This document shows positions 1 to 11,203 of a DNA stretch of 64,000 nucleotides, one piece after another. The DNA is taken from assembly GCA_033977485.1 (NCBI GenBank), contig CM066984.1:112647251-112711250 (forward strand). The letters run 5' to 3'. A program made the position numbers and the translations under genes. The stretch is from Hydrangea macrophylla. Taxonomy: Eukaryota > Streptophyta > Magnoliopsida > Cornales > Hydrangeaceae. Below the pieces are notes generated by a model. It saw only the letters and a list, made by a program, of their open reading frames with translations, did no database searches and was not told the DNA's origin. Each line of letters begins with the position of its first letter. Positions within the stretch are counted from its first letter, which is position 1.

Positions 1-49
1 AGAACGGTGCAGTCCTAATTCACCCAAAAAGCCTAAAAGGCAAAAACAA

Positions 50-3000
50 ATGAATCCACGGTTTAGGTCAACTTTGGTCGCATTCGATGCACTTATGGAA
101 ATCATTGAAATCCGGGATGAACACATAAATTTGTTAAGAAAGACACCATTCTGGCATTTGTTCGAGGCATTCATTGAACGGAGGGTTAATTTTGTGAAGA
201 AATTCGATGAGAGTTCAATTCGAATGATTGGTCAATACAACAGTTTGGATGGCACTTTCACTATTGGTCCCGAGAGGTTGAGGATACAACCCTCAGACAT
301 TCAGCTTATTTTTGGGATTGTGAATGGGACACGTGTCATAGACACCTACTACGCGGCCAAAGAATCATCACCAGAGATATACTCACCATTCGTTCAACGT
401 AGATTCCCGGGAGAGGAAAGTATGCATACACCAATCATTAGGACTGAATTGCTAAAAGCGGTGGCTGGACATACTCGAGAAGATGTTATCGATACTGTCA
501 TATTACTATGCTTGTTCATTTGTGGAACATTGCTGTACGCTAATAGAGGTGACAGGGTGGGTTGGGGGTTCGTTAACTACATAGAAGACATTGACAATAT
601 GTGCCAGTATGATTGGTGTTCGTCTATTGTAGGTGAACTAAAGACTTCGATTGAAAAAAAACGCAGAGATCCATATACGGTCACCGGATGCATCCTTGCT
701 TTACAGGTAATCCTATATACTCTTTTATGAAGATTGTATATACTAGTACAGACACACAGAATTGTAGCGCAGAACCAACAATTGTTTGGCACTTTTTGCA
801 GTATTGGCTATGTGAGCATACCACACTGGTGGAATCTGAAATCAAACCATCAATGAAGGACTACAAGAAGAAAATGATACCACGGTTTCTGAAATGGGAT
901 CCAGTAAAGTTGCATAGGATTATTCTTAACACAGGACTCGCGACACTAAGTGCCAATCAGGTATAAACACTCATTCGTGGTTTTTTATGTAACTGATATA
1001 ATGTGTTAAATTTCATACTGCTTTTTCAACGCTTTTGGAATTTCACACTTTCACGCTATGTGAATATATTGAAGTTAATAATGAGGAATTTCACGGACAG
1101 ACATGGGTGAATGTATTGAAGTTAGTAATGAGGAATTTCACACTCTGTTTCTGAAATTCGTGTATTAAATTTCACACTATCAGTACAATATTTAATCAAA
1201 TAAACTTCTGAAAAAGGACTGGTAAAAAATTTTACACTATTATCTGTAAAACCAAAGTGTGATATTTCAAACTATAATTTTGAATTCTGTTAAATTGCAC
1301 ACAGTCACCTTTAATAAACGTTTATGAAAATTTCACAACGTTGTTATGTTTTCAAAGGTGATGTCGGCAGAGTCACACTCTGTTTCCGAAATGCGTGTAT
1401 TAAATTTCACACTATCAGTACAATATTTAATAAAATCAACTTCTGAAAGAGGACTGGTAAAAAATTTCACACTATTATATGTAAAACCAAAGTGTGAGAT
1501 TTCAATCTTTAATTTTGAATTCTGTTAAATTCCACACAGTCACCTTTAATAAACGTGTATGAATATTTCACACCGTTGTTATGTTTTCATAGGTGATAGC
1601 GGCAGAGTTGGAGATGACTATAAAAGAGATGGAAGTTTATTGCCCAATATTGGACAGTTTGGGGGGTGTACAAAAGTGTTCCAATAAACATGAACTCGCC
1701 AAGGGAATCAATCACAGTAATAAGTCAGATTCAATTGAAACTGAACGGACTGATTCGGATGACTGTGGTGCTAAAATTCAGAAGGGCAAAAGAATTGTTG
1801 GCAGCAATGATGTTAGGGTAGATCAGTGTCTTGAAGTGGACACTTCACTGTTTGAAACAGATGGTGTCCCACAATCGGTTGAGTCTCCTGCTTGTGGTGC
1901 GGAACAACCAACTAACAAGGAACCACTGGGCAAGGGCACATCTGGTGCGAAGAGTTTTATAGACCTGGATGTTGAATCTTTGTGGCAGAAAGCTCTATTT
2001 TACTCTCCTACACAAAAATCTCCAGCAACTGTGTGGAAGGGGAAGGGAACAGCCGAGGACTCACACACACTGCCACAAAGGCTTGATTTTAATATTGAAA
2101 GCCCATCACCAATCGTAGATGAAACAACAGATCAATCACGAGGCACGCTGATGGATGCTGCAAATGACCCTTCGGAACAGATGAGAGGGCTGGTAAGGGA
2201 CAATGCTTTCCAAGCATTTCAGATCAACAAATTAGAGAGGCAGCTGAAGAACCAACTAGAAACTTCTGAGGCAATACTTGAAAGTGATAACATGAATATG
2301 GCCGCGGAAATCATTGCTTTGAATGAAGAAATTGATAAGTACCGGAAGGATAATGCGGAAATACTTGAGGGTCTCCAAGGTCATCTGAAACTTAAAGATG
2401 ATGAGATCATGAAGTTACAAATTGAGATAAAAAGACAAAAGGCCCTCAATAATCAGCTGCGGCTGGAAGTCATGTCTTACGGGACTCGTGATCTAACACA
2501 GAAGGTTTGTATTGATAAATCAAATTTCTGTCTAAACTCAACAAAATATCAGCAGTCTAAAAAGTGCACAATATGTTCTTTTACCATTTCATATCTAATA
2601 CTTGTTATTTTACTTATTCAAGGATCCAACAACACCCAGGCATACACCTCCAAGAAAGCGAGATGGCGAGAAACCTTATGCAGTTGAAAAGGCAAAGAAA
2701 CCTCGTGCGATCGAAAATGTAAAGAACGCACCTCCTTCAGTCGAACGGCGACACACACGCTCAATGGTAAAAATGATTAAATTTCATCACTCATATACTG
2801 CAAAATGAACTGTCTGGCTTGTTACATATACATCGCTTGCATGGACAATACTGATGCAATTGAAATGGCCTTGAGGTTAATTTGTTTGTAACGGTACTAA
2901 TGTAAAATTAAGCAATTGTAGTGTAAAATTTCACACTGATGGTAGTCTTCAACTTTGTGTAGGATGTAAAAGTAACGAGCGTTGTTCCATCAAATGCAAG

Positions 3001-4722
3001 CACAATGGGCAAGGCTCCTCCAGAAGTCCAGGAAGATAAGAAAACCAGAAAGAGTCTTCCAAAGAAGAAGGTGGGTACAACATCATTGGTTAGAAGGGTG
3101 AAGAATAAAGTAAGGAAGCCACCACTTCGGAGGAAAAGTTTTCTTTACCCGGGAGATGAGGCAGAGGAGCCGGATCAACTGTTAGTACATTCGGAAGAAC
3201 CAGCTGTGATCAACTTGGATCAAGTCAATCTTGAGACTTTGAAAGACGCAGAACAGATAATGTCTTTATTGGTTCGATCACCGGTATACACACTGTTGAG
3301 TGAAGACGATAAAGCCAAGATGCGCTTGATTATGGACAGAGCATACACTCTGTAAGTTTAAATTTAATGCAACCTGGAAAAAAGTTAACTATATCAATGG
3401 ATAATAATTTTTGTGCTTTAACTGGCAGTGCGAGGGTGTACACGACGGAAAGCGGCAATGAATATGTTACGATGGCGGACTTATACTCGATCATTTTGGG
3501 GCATGAGATACCAAATAATGCAAGTCTATTCGTTTCCCTTTTTATATTATTGCTCGTATTATCCACTGCTATCATGTCTTGAAGAACCCAATTTCACACT
3601 AATAATCTCAATCTCACAAAATCACGTCAGAAGTGTTGCGAGGGTGTAATTGTAAAAAATAACCTTCTAGTGTGAAATTTTACACTACAGGATTTTTAAT
3701 TCTATCTTTTGATTTGAAGTGAAATTATTAATGAAATATATTTCATATTTCCATTTTACATTTTATGCAACATATTTCAGGTGATATCTTGCCATGTGGA
3801 AAAGCTTACAATAGATCAATCTGCTGGAAAGTTTGAGTCTGAAATTGATGATGATGATCTTGGCTCATCATTCGTTTTCCACAGCTTATGTTTGGTAAAA
3901 ATATAAGCTCCATCGACTGTAGTTTTCATATGTAATCTTTTATCTCTTTTTTTTAATGAGTTACACTCACATACATATTTTGTATGTAACAGCATTGGGT
4001 ACGAACTAATGATGCTGAACATTTGGGGGAGTTTGTTGATCCTAAATTTGGAAAACCCATAGCAGGATTTAGGTACCTTATTTACCCATTGCTGTCCGAT
4101 AGTACGTCTTCGTCAGGAAAGCACTGGACACTGGCGGTTTTTGATTCTCACGAACCACTGTGGAGATTTTATAACTCGTTGCGACCCACAAATCCATTAC
4201 AATTAGACAGATATCAGGGTGACTTATATATGATGGTAATACTTTGCCTATACTCATGTTCATTTTATTTTCTTGTGTCCCTTCTTCAGCCTCCACACAC
4301 AATTTAACACCCCATTTTTTTTTGTGTGTGTTTTGTTCTCATTTTGACAAAAACAATACGTTGAAGATTGGCAGAGAAAGGCACGTGGTGATGGGCGACT
4401 AGATGTAAGCACCCAAGATATTGAGACGCCTGTTGAAAACGTCCGAGATTCACCCCAGCAAGCACCTGGGACTTTAGATTGTGGTGTGATAATTTGTCAA
4501 ATTATGTCACAGATATTTGCACACTTACCCGTTACATCCGAATGCGATGCAACCCATGGACGGGCCGATCTAGTGCACGAATTTCTAAACACTCCAGTCA
4601 GGTCTTGGACACTTCAGGAACACATTGACAGGGAAAAAGCTTTTGCAATTCAAACAGGAGCAGATGAGGACCAAGTGGACAATCAAGCAATGAATGGATG
4701 CACGTCTAATGTGAAGACTTAA
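50..4722 (+). CDS. MULE-encoded Ulp1/C48-like cysteine protease, 9 exons
   Basis: Exon model from reading frame and splice sites: 50-706, 802-960, 1593-2504, 2623-2766, 2963-3351, 3429-3519, 3781-3894, 3993-4235, 4375-4722. The total is 3057 nt, all phases agree, about 1018 aa. The N-terminal part (about residues 1-270) looks like the DUF1985-type domain often fused to plant MULE proteases. Residues about 500-580 form a coiled coil, and exons 4-5 encode a very basic linker. The C-terminal C48 fold shows HWTLAVFD (His about 866), FYNSLRP and LDCGVIICQ (Cys about 939). Ulp1-family enzymes cut SUMO or related modifiers; the substrate here is unknown. Oddities: Asn stands 17 residues after the His, where yeast Ulp1 has its catalytic Asp; intron 6 (3520-3780) appears to be GC-AG; and intron 2 holds a tandem duplication of its own acceptor. 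The start of exon 9 is the least certain border. No disabling stop is seen in the modelled exons, so the copy could be expressed. Confidence 0.75.
1138..1607 (+). repeat. Two-copy tandem duplication (235 bp) spanning a 3' splice site
   Basis: Copy 1 is 1138-1372 and copy 2 is 1373-1607, diverged by scattered substitutions. Both start with tcacactctgtttc and end with an acceptor plus the first exon-3 bases: ttttcaaag/gtgatgtcggcagag in copy 1 and ttttcatag/gtgatagcggcagag in copy 2. Copy 2 is the acceptor used in the exon model, because it continues in frame into exon 3. Copy 1 is a decoy or an alternative acceptor whose exon would run on into intronic repeat. Confidence 0.85.
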
Positions 4723-5374
4723 TGGTGGGAAGAACTTATAAATAGGTTGACTTGATTGTTTTAGGTATTATTACTGAATGTGTCCAGTTAGGCTCTCTAT
4801 GCTTTTGGTGTCCATACTGATTTTTGTTATTCTGGGTGGTCTACAAAATGTTGGCTCAGTAATGTTTTGTGTTTATATAACTTTTTGGAACCGAAAAAAG
4901 TAAATTCTCACATCTTTTTGGCATTCTGGGTATCTTAAATGTGATCTTTAGCAGGTGTAATGCACTCAGGTTTTTTGATGCCTTACCTTTTCGTCATAAA
5001 TTTTTGTGTGAAATTACACACTACAAACATGACATTGTAGTGTGAAAGATCATAGTGCATTAGTGTGAAATTCAGCACTAGTAAAACAACAATCAGCTTA
5101 TACGTGTATTTTAAGTGTAATCCTTCACAATGTAAAATCTTAACATTGCCAAAAGTGAAATTTCACACTAGCATTGGCCTAACACCAAAAAAAATATAGA
5201 AAACCACCATTTCATCAACCACCATTACATCATATATGATGTTTAACACTAGAATGCATAGCAACGACACAAAATTTATTCATTTCCGACATCAATAACA
5301 TCTTTCACAGTTTCAAACCTGAAAGTAAAACAGTTTATTCCATCAAAACAAAATAAAGAAAATGACATGGTAAA
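4723..5374. other. Noncoding spacer between the convergent MULE genes
   Basis: The spacer is AT-rich, with no ORF of note. It presumably holds the 3' ends of both transcripts. The part 4980-5170 is packed with the TTTCACACTA word, including gtgtgaaattacacactac. Confidence 0.7.
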
Positions 5375-7334
5375 TTAGTTCCTAATAATTTTCCTGCAAG
5401 ATTTCCTATTGTGTCTTGCCTTTTTCCCACATCTACTACATCGAAGCATTCGCACTTTCTCACCTCTCGACGGAATTCTCTTCTTTTTCGGTCTCCCGGG
5501 AAGTTTCCTAGTAATTGGTGGGAAAATTTGTGGATCTTCCATGCCGTCTGCTGGCCTCCTGAATGTTGTAATTGGGTGAATCGACATGTCAAGTGATTGT
5601 TTGTAGAAAGATACAAAAAAATAAGGATCAATATAATCCATTATATCCTTCCCAGTTAAATGACTACAATTCTTTAGCACTGCCGCAGCATGTGAGCAGG
5701 GGAACCCATGATGCTGCCAGTCACCACATGAACAATACCTAAGTGCTATGTCTACTGAAACTGATGGTTCACTTTGGACCTCGTACAAGTTTTCATTGGA
5801 TGTCCTTACATTCCAGCACATTCCCTCATCCAACGCAGCTTGCAATCGCTTGTGCATCTTTGGACAAAGAATACCATACCAATTCTTGCATTTCGCCCTC
5901 TTTTCAGCCATAGACTCCATCGTTTGCACCCTTATACTATCTATCATGTTGGTGATCGGCATGTGTCTTGCCTCATCAATCATTTTGTTCCAAGACTCCG
6001 CCAAACTAGAGCACGTCTCTCCATACCGTTGACCAGTAAAAGCTGCATTCACCCAATTCTGGATTGGTATATCAGCCACGAAGTCCCTGACCCTCTGACC
6101 CCCCTCCTTCAACAATGAATCTAATCTTGTGATATATTGATCATAATCAACAGCGGATGCGCACTGCGAAAACTTGTACACAATCCTGCTTCGCACGCTA
6201 GAGTGGATTCCTTTCAGCTTGTCAATCAGGTTATACTTCATGTGAAACATACAAAATCCATGGAAACATTCGGGGAACACAGTTTTTATCCCATCAATAA
6301 TACCGGGGTGCCGATCGGATATAAATGTTATCTTCCGTTCCGTACCCAATATGTAACGAAGCTCAGTTAGGAACCACAACCAGTTATCCTTATCCTCTGA
6401 CCCGACTACTGCAAATGCAAGACTATACACTTCTGCACACAAAAACATATACATACAATATTGTGGTCAGTGTAAAAATATTTGCAAATTTTAGTGCATA
6501 ATTGTACACTATATTATTAAATCAGAAGTCGACCTACAGTCAACCTACAGAATCTTTCACACTACAGAAAAGGACCTTAATTTGTAGTGCATAATTGTAC
6601 ACTATATTATTAAATCAGAAGTCAACCTACAGAACTTAACATATATCGTAAAGTCTTGTAGTGTGAAATTTCACAGTTAACAGGTTGCATTTTCACACTA
6701 CAGTATGAAACTTTTGACATGATACAACGGAAAAAATTCAAACACAATTAAGTGCACCCGACTCACCTTGGTTCCCAGTTTTGCACGTCGCACCAAGTAC
6801 GACACCCTTGTGTCTTCCTTTCAAAAACGTTCCATCCAAAAATATAAGAGGTCTTAAAAATTTGAAGCCATGTATGCATGCCGCAAAGGAGACAAAACAT
6901 CTGTTGAATCTTTTGGACGACTGATCCACGTCCAACACGAGATGGCTTCCAGGATTAACCCTTTCTGCCTCATGGAAGTACCACCTCAGTTTATCAAATG
7001 AACGCGCATGATCTCCATAAATCTCCCTCCTTGCATTCTCAAGCCCCAGCCAAGCATGATGGTATTTAATGTCAATACCGTAACTATCTTTAACCTCACC
7101 AATAACGTCGATAGGTCTATAAAGAGGCTGCCTACGTATTTTATCCTCCATCAAATCACCGACTAACTGCGAATTCATTCGAGGATGGGAAGAAGTACGA
7201 ATAACGGATCCACAAGTGTGGATCTTGTTGAACTCGCGTATATAGAAAAAACCATTCAAACGCTGCTTGGTTGCGTGCACCCTCCATTGACACCCTTTTT
7301 CGTTGCGAAGGGAGCACTCAGCAGTAATCCGCTT
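5375..7334 (-). pseudogene. MuDR-type transposase of the MULE, catalytic and C-terminal part
   Basis: Read on the minus strand: exon 7334-6767, intron 6766-6433 (GT-AG, splits a codon), last exon 6432-5375. Domains in order: a DNA-binding type zinc region (AECSLRNEKGCQWRVHATK, then a HTCG motif); the transposase core with FLDGTFLKG (first Asp), FISDRHPGI (second Asp), CMFHMK, and SLAESWN, where the conserved Glu is expected; a SWIM zinc finger CSCGDWQHHGFPCSH; and a C-terminal knuckle CSRCGKKARHNRKSC. The family cuts and pastes MULE DNA in the nucleus. Everything upstream of KRITAEC has been replaced by retrotransposon DNA. The N-terminal domain lies 19.8 kb away at 27126-27456, and about 70-100 residues that family members have between them are absent. 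The gene is therefore broken, although the remaining core shows no internal stop. The apparent Met at 7373 lies in E1-derived sequence and is not native. Confidence 0.85.
6488..6640. repeat. Tandem duplication in the transposase intron
   Basis: The stretch tagtgcataattgtacacta followed by tattattaaatcagaag occurs twice, at about 6493 and about 6583, each followed by a (g)tc(g/a)acctacag element. It contains a gtgcataattgtacac near-palindrome and lies inside intron 6766-6433. Confidence 0.75.
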
Positions 7335-7488
7335 TGATTCCCTTGGTGATGGTTCAATGGCGAAGCCATTCAATGGAAGAGGCTACTTGGGAGCGGGAGG
7401 ATGAGATCCGAGCCAAGTACCCGCATCTCTTCAATTCTTGAGGTAAGAGTAAGTTTGGGGACCAAACTCCCTTTTAGGGAGGGAGAAA
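7335..7488 (+). mobile_element. Orphan 3' end of E1 internal region outside the 5' LTR
   Basis: The segment matches 24488-24641 with one visible mismatch: the last about 35 codons of the integrase C-terminus, the stop, the short 3' UTR and the polypurine tract (agggagggagaaa here, agggaaggagaaa there). It directly abuts MULE sequence on the left and the LTR on the right. A normal insertion would begin at the LTR, so this is the truncated end of an additional internal region. Confidence 0.9.
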
Positions 7489-9972
7489 TGTAACACCCGT
7501 ACCCGGAGAACGGGTTAATTATTGTGATAATATGCATTAATTAATAAAATTAGTGTATAAAATGGATTAAGGGGAGGCTTGGACTCGCCCAAGTAAAAAG
7601 TGTTCAGAGAGGGACACTAGTTGGAAAAGTCCCCAGAGAGGTGGGACAGGTATTGAAATTTAACCCATTGAAGGGTAAATTGGTAATTTGCATTTTAAGT
7701 GATTAAATGCATTTTTATGTGATTACATGGATATTTGCTAAGTTGCTTTCATATTACATATTGTTATGTGGTAGTATTAGTTTGGACACCCAAATAAGGG
7801 TATAAATGAAAAAGATGTAAAATTAGTAGGTGCGATAGCAATTTCACAAAATATGTGGGACCCACGTTGGGACCCATACAAAACTTAGACAAACCCTCAT
7901 TAGATAATTGGGTAGTTAATGGAATGTTTGGGGATCTCATAATAAGAACTTAAGAATTCTGGGGGTGTAAATGAAAGAAGAGGGAAATTGTGGCAATGAC
8001 AACACATTGCATGCAGCATGTGTGTCAAAAGATTGAGAGAGTCTCTCAATTACAGCAAATTAACAAACAAAGAGTAGAGCTCGGAGAGAGAAACGGAGAA
8101 ACCGTCACCGACGTCGAATTCTCGCCGTTCCGTCGCCGCCGTTCGTCGGATTCGCGAATCGAAGCCGTTTTCGGACTCGTGGAGGTGAGACGATCATTTC
8201 TATACCCATAATTTCTGTTTAAATTGCTAGATTTTAGTAGCTCGTACTTAACGGTGAGACGTCGTCTACCGAAATTCTTGTAGGATTTACTTGGTGAGGG
8301 AATTGGGCTCAAATTGGGGAAATTCAGCATCCTCTAGGTGTAAATTGAGTAAAATCTGTGTATAAGGTGAGTTTTCTACACCTAAATCTGATTGTGTTTA
8401 ATGGGTTCAAGCTATATGTGATGTTAGAGATGTTAATTCATGATTAGGAATTATAAAGATGTTAATTGTGTGAATTCTATGTCAATTTTATGAAAATCAT
8501 ATGTTGATACATGAATATGTGTTATGTGCTTATATGTCTATGTGGTAGTCAATGAGCACCGGGGAAATGGTTCATTGTTGGGAGTAATAAGGGTGGCGAA
8601 GAGGAAGAATCCGATAAATACGGAAGTCCAAGGAATAGAAGTGACCACGGGACCAAGGGAGGTCTTCGGGTCTGAATGAACCATATAAACGGTGACTCGG
8701 CGATTACGTTTATGCTTATGTGTTATTTGTAGCATTGCACGTGTTAAACATACAATCATGTTTAGAATGCTCACTAAGCAAATTGCTTAAGAAAACCGTT
8801 TTCCTATTTCTGTTGTGGTACATAACAACCACCGCAGGTACGGAGCGATATCCGGAGAGAAGGTGACGCGCTCGGGAATGGGGAAGAGAGTTAGAGCTTG
8901 TAAATATGTTTTAAACTTATATTATAGTGTAACTAGTGGGTTGAGGTTCTCAACTTGTGAATTGAAGTCTTGACTTGTGAATGGGAGAGATGGGAGAGAT
9001 GGGAGAGATGGGGGAGGTTTGTACCCCATGCTTGTAAGTTACTTTTGAACTTGTACACAGATGTAAATTATGGTTTTACTTAAGTTGATGTTCATATTTG
9101 GACCCTAACTTGTATTTTGGAAAGTTTGGATGTGAATTTGAGAACCAATGTAAAATTCCTTTTATTTTGCCAAGTTGATGCAAGTTAATGGATTTGACCA
9201 TCTCGGCAAGTCCGGGTGTGTCGTTAGTGTCTTGGACATGTTTCTTTAGTGTTTATAATGTTAGTTATGATTTTGAGTTGAATTCCAACAAGTTTTATAA
9301 ACTTTGGATGAGAATTGAGTTTTAAAGTTGAAAAGTTTGTTTTTGAACCAAATGAAATGAGTTCATGGTTGATTTGATCAAATTGTGAATATGATTTTAT
9401 GATCCATGCTTAACTTGAGTTTAAACATGTTTAGAAATGTGTTGGAGTTGATTTTCCAAAGTTTCATAAGGTTTCTATGAGTTTTGGTTATGAATTGGTA
9501 AGTTAAAAACTTGTTTTGACAGCAAGCAAAATTTAGCAGCAGAATTGTGAAGGGATCGATCCGCGGTTTGTGAAGGGATCGATCCGCCCTTCCAAGGGAG
9601 CATTCTGCGAGAATGTCAAGTAAGTGGATCGATCCGCCCATAATGAAGGGATCGATCAGCCTTGTATTTTTCCCCAGCATGTTCGTTTTTACGGAAACAT
9701 GCATAACTTCTTCTTCAAAACTCGGTTTCGCGTGCCGTTTGTTGCGTTGGAACCGGGACTCAAAATCCTAACTTTTGGTATCAAAATTTTACATACTTTA
9801 TAAATGACCATTTTGCCCTTGGGGCCTATTTTGTAACAATAGAGTTGTTTAATGTGGTTAAACACACGTGTTTCTTAGTAATTCGCATATTTCTTTACAA
9901 ATTAATGTAATTGGGAGCTTGTAGCATTGTTACACGTGTCCTAATCCGCACGAGGCGGGTTGGGGTGTGACA
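7489..9972 (+). repeat. E1 5' LTR
   Basis: The LTR is 2484 bp, TG...CA. Differences from the 3' LTR seen by eye include acaaaac/acgaaac (about 7876), atgcagc/atgtagc (about 8013), accgtc/actgtc (about 8100) and tcagcc/tccgcc (9657-9660). It contains a gggagagat triplet at about 8981-9013 and the palindrome array at 9551-9660. Confidence 0.95.
9551..9660. repeat. Palindrome array in E1 5' LTR: four GGATCGATCC sites
   Basis: GGATCGATCC occurs at 9553, 9576 and 9626, with a decayed fourth copy (ggatcgatca) at 9649. The 3' LTR carries four intact copies (about 26706-26811). The array lies 300-420 bp from the LTR 3' end. Confidence 0.9.
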
Positions 9973-9977
9973 ATTTT

Positions 9978-9990
9978 TGGTATCAGAGCA
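9978..9990 (+). other. E1 primer-binding site
   Basis: tggtatcagagca, 5 bp after the 5' LTR, is complementary to the 3' end of initiator tRNA-Met as in many plant LTR elements. It primes minus-strand DNA synthesis. Confidence 0.85.
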
Positions 9991-10167
9991 GTTGGTTAGA
10001 GCCTTTGGGGACGAGAGACGTATACGACGCGTAGTATGCACACAACGACACGTAGTTGCATAAGCATGCATACACGTTTACTTAGCATGTTTTAATGTTG
10101 ATAAGCATGCCATGTGTTTATTCAAAAGTAACGTGCATGTGTGTACTATATGTGGGTGCCAGGCATT

Positions 10168-11203
10168 ATGTCTGGAGGTGACACCTCAAATCAAATGGAA
10201 CGGGTTGAAAGAGCAATCGAAGGGTTGATACGAGTTGCAGAAACTCATGTGATCGAAGAGAGACCGGTACAACCGAATCCGAATCCAAGGGAAGACATTG
10301 TTACTATTTCTAAATTCCACAAACAAAAGCCGACCATATTTCGCGGGGAAGCCGATCCGATGAAGGCGAATTTTTGGATCTCGGATATGGAGAAGATCTT
10401 TCGGGTATTACCATGTACTGATGAACAAAAAGTGCTATTCGCTGCAGACACGTTAAAAGATGAGGCGCAATATTGGTGGCGTACTAAGCTAGGCCCTGGT
10501 CAACCGACAACGTGGGACCAATTTCTTGAGATTTTCAATGATCAATATTTTCCAGAATCGTTTGGGGATCAAAAGGCTCAAGAATTCATGGAGTTGGTAC
10601 AAGGGGGAAAGTCAGTCCGGGAGTACTCCACGCAATTTACGAGTTTGGCAAGGTTTGCCGGGGACATTGTAACAACCGAGAAAGTGAAAGCAAGGAAGTT
10701 TGTAGCGGGACTTCGAGGTGACATCCGAGGACGAGTGACCGTATTCCGTCCAGAGACTTATGATAAGGCATTGGACATTGCTTCTATTGCTGAGAGAGAC
10801 CTTGGTTATACTTCAAACATGCCACCACCACCGAGTCAACAAAGTAAACGACCGGGATCAAGTCAGTTCAGCGGACAAGGTAGTGCAAAGAGGCAGAGTT
10901 CGGGGGGATCATCAGTTAGCATTGGTAGTGGTTCTAGTGGGAACAAGCCGAGATGTCAGACTTGTCAGAAATTTCATTGGGGCCGGTGCAATCAACTTCC
11001 AAATCCGATCATTTGCAATAGTTGCCGACAACCGGGACACATTGTCAGAAATTGTCCGAATCAGAATTTAGATATGAGGGGTCGATGCTTTACTTGTAAG
11101 GAATTGGGACATCAAGCTAGGGACTGTCCAACCAAACGCCAGGGAGCTTCCGGGTCTGGTTCATACACGGCCAGCGCTATCACACCGAGGACTACTCAAC
11201 CTC
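10168..11203 (+). CDS. E1 gag (N-terminal part of gag-pol), interrupted by E2
   Basis: The frame is open from 10141; the Met at 10168 (MSGGDTSNQM) is the likelier start. The middle is a Retrotrans_gag capsid domain (EAQYWW, SFGDQKAQEF, VREYSTQF). A Ser/Gly-rich linker and two CCHC knuckles follow (CNSCRQPGHIVRNC, CFTCKELGHQARDC), which bind genomic RNA in the particle. At 11204 the frame runs into the E2 LTR and stops within eight codons. The original frame resumes after the second TSD copy at 21140, so gag and pol formed one uninterrupted polyprotein before E2 inserted. Confidence 0.92.
11199..11203. other. E2 target-site duplication, left copy (acctc)
   Basis: acctc directly precedes the E2 LTR and is repeated at 21135-21139, directly after the other LTR. 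Confidence 0.95.

Larger units (their letters stand above)
1036..6710. repeat. Dispersed palindromic word TTTCACACTA / TAGTGTGAAA in MULE noncoding DNA
   Basis: Roughly 20-25 exact or near copies occur, for example near 1036, 1131, 1166, 1403, 1463, 1563, 2920, 3589, 3667, 5005, 5037, 5060, 5150, 6555, 6657 and 6693. Several are full inverted pairs (tagtgtgaaattttacacta at about 3667; gtgaaatttcac at about 5153). They sit in introns of both MULE genes and in the convergent spacer, not in the exons. The same word is not concentrated in E1, E2 or the DNA right of 27.5 kb. Confidence 0.75.
1..7334. mobile_element. Mutator-like element (MULE), main left portion
   Basis: The segment carries a C48/Ulp1-like protease gene on the + strand and a MuDR-family transposase on the - strand, converging on a noncoding spacer. 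That gene pair is known from plant Ulp1-carrying MULEs (Kaonashi-type). The left terminal inverted repeat must lie before the window start, since the protease gene begins at position 50. The element is interrupted at 7334/7335 by retrotransposon sequence and resumes at 27126. Its noncoding parts are full of the word TTTCACACTA and its complement, which sets them apart from the neighbouring DNA. Age relative to its inserts is clear from nesting: MULE first, then E1, then E2. Confidence 0.85.

Noticed and set aside
7335..7373. Native N-terminus (Met at 7373) for the MULE transposase
   Set aside because: These codons are antisense E1 pol sequence identical to about 24488-24526.
8046..8330. LTR open frames rich in Arg/Ser (also 25199-25483)
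   Set aside because: Noncoding LTR leader sequence; present identically in both LTRs with no homology to known proteins.
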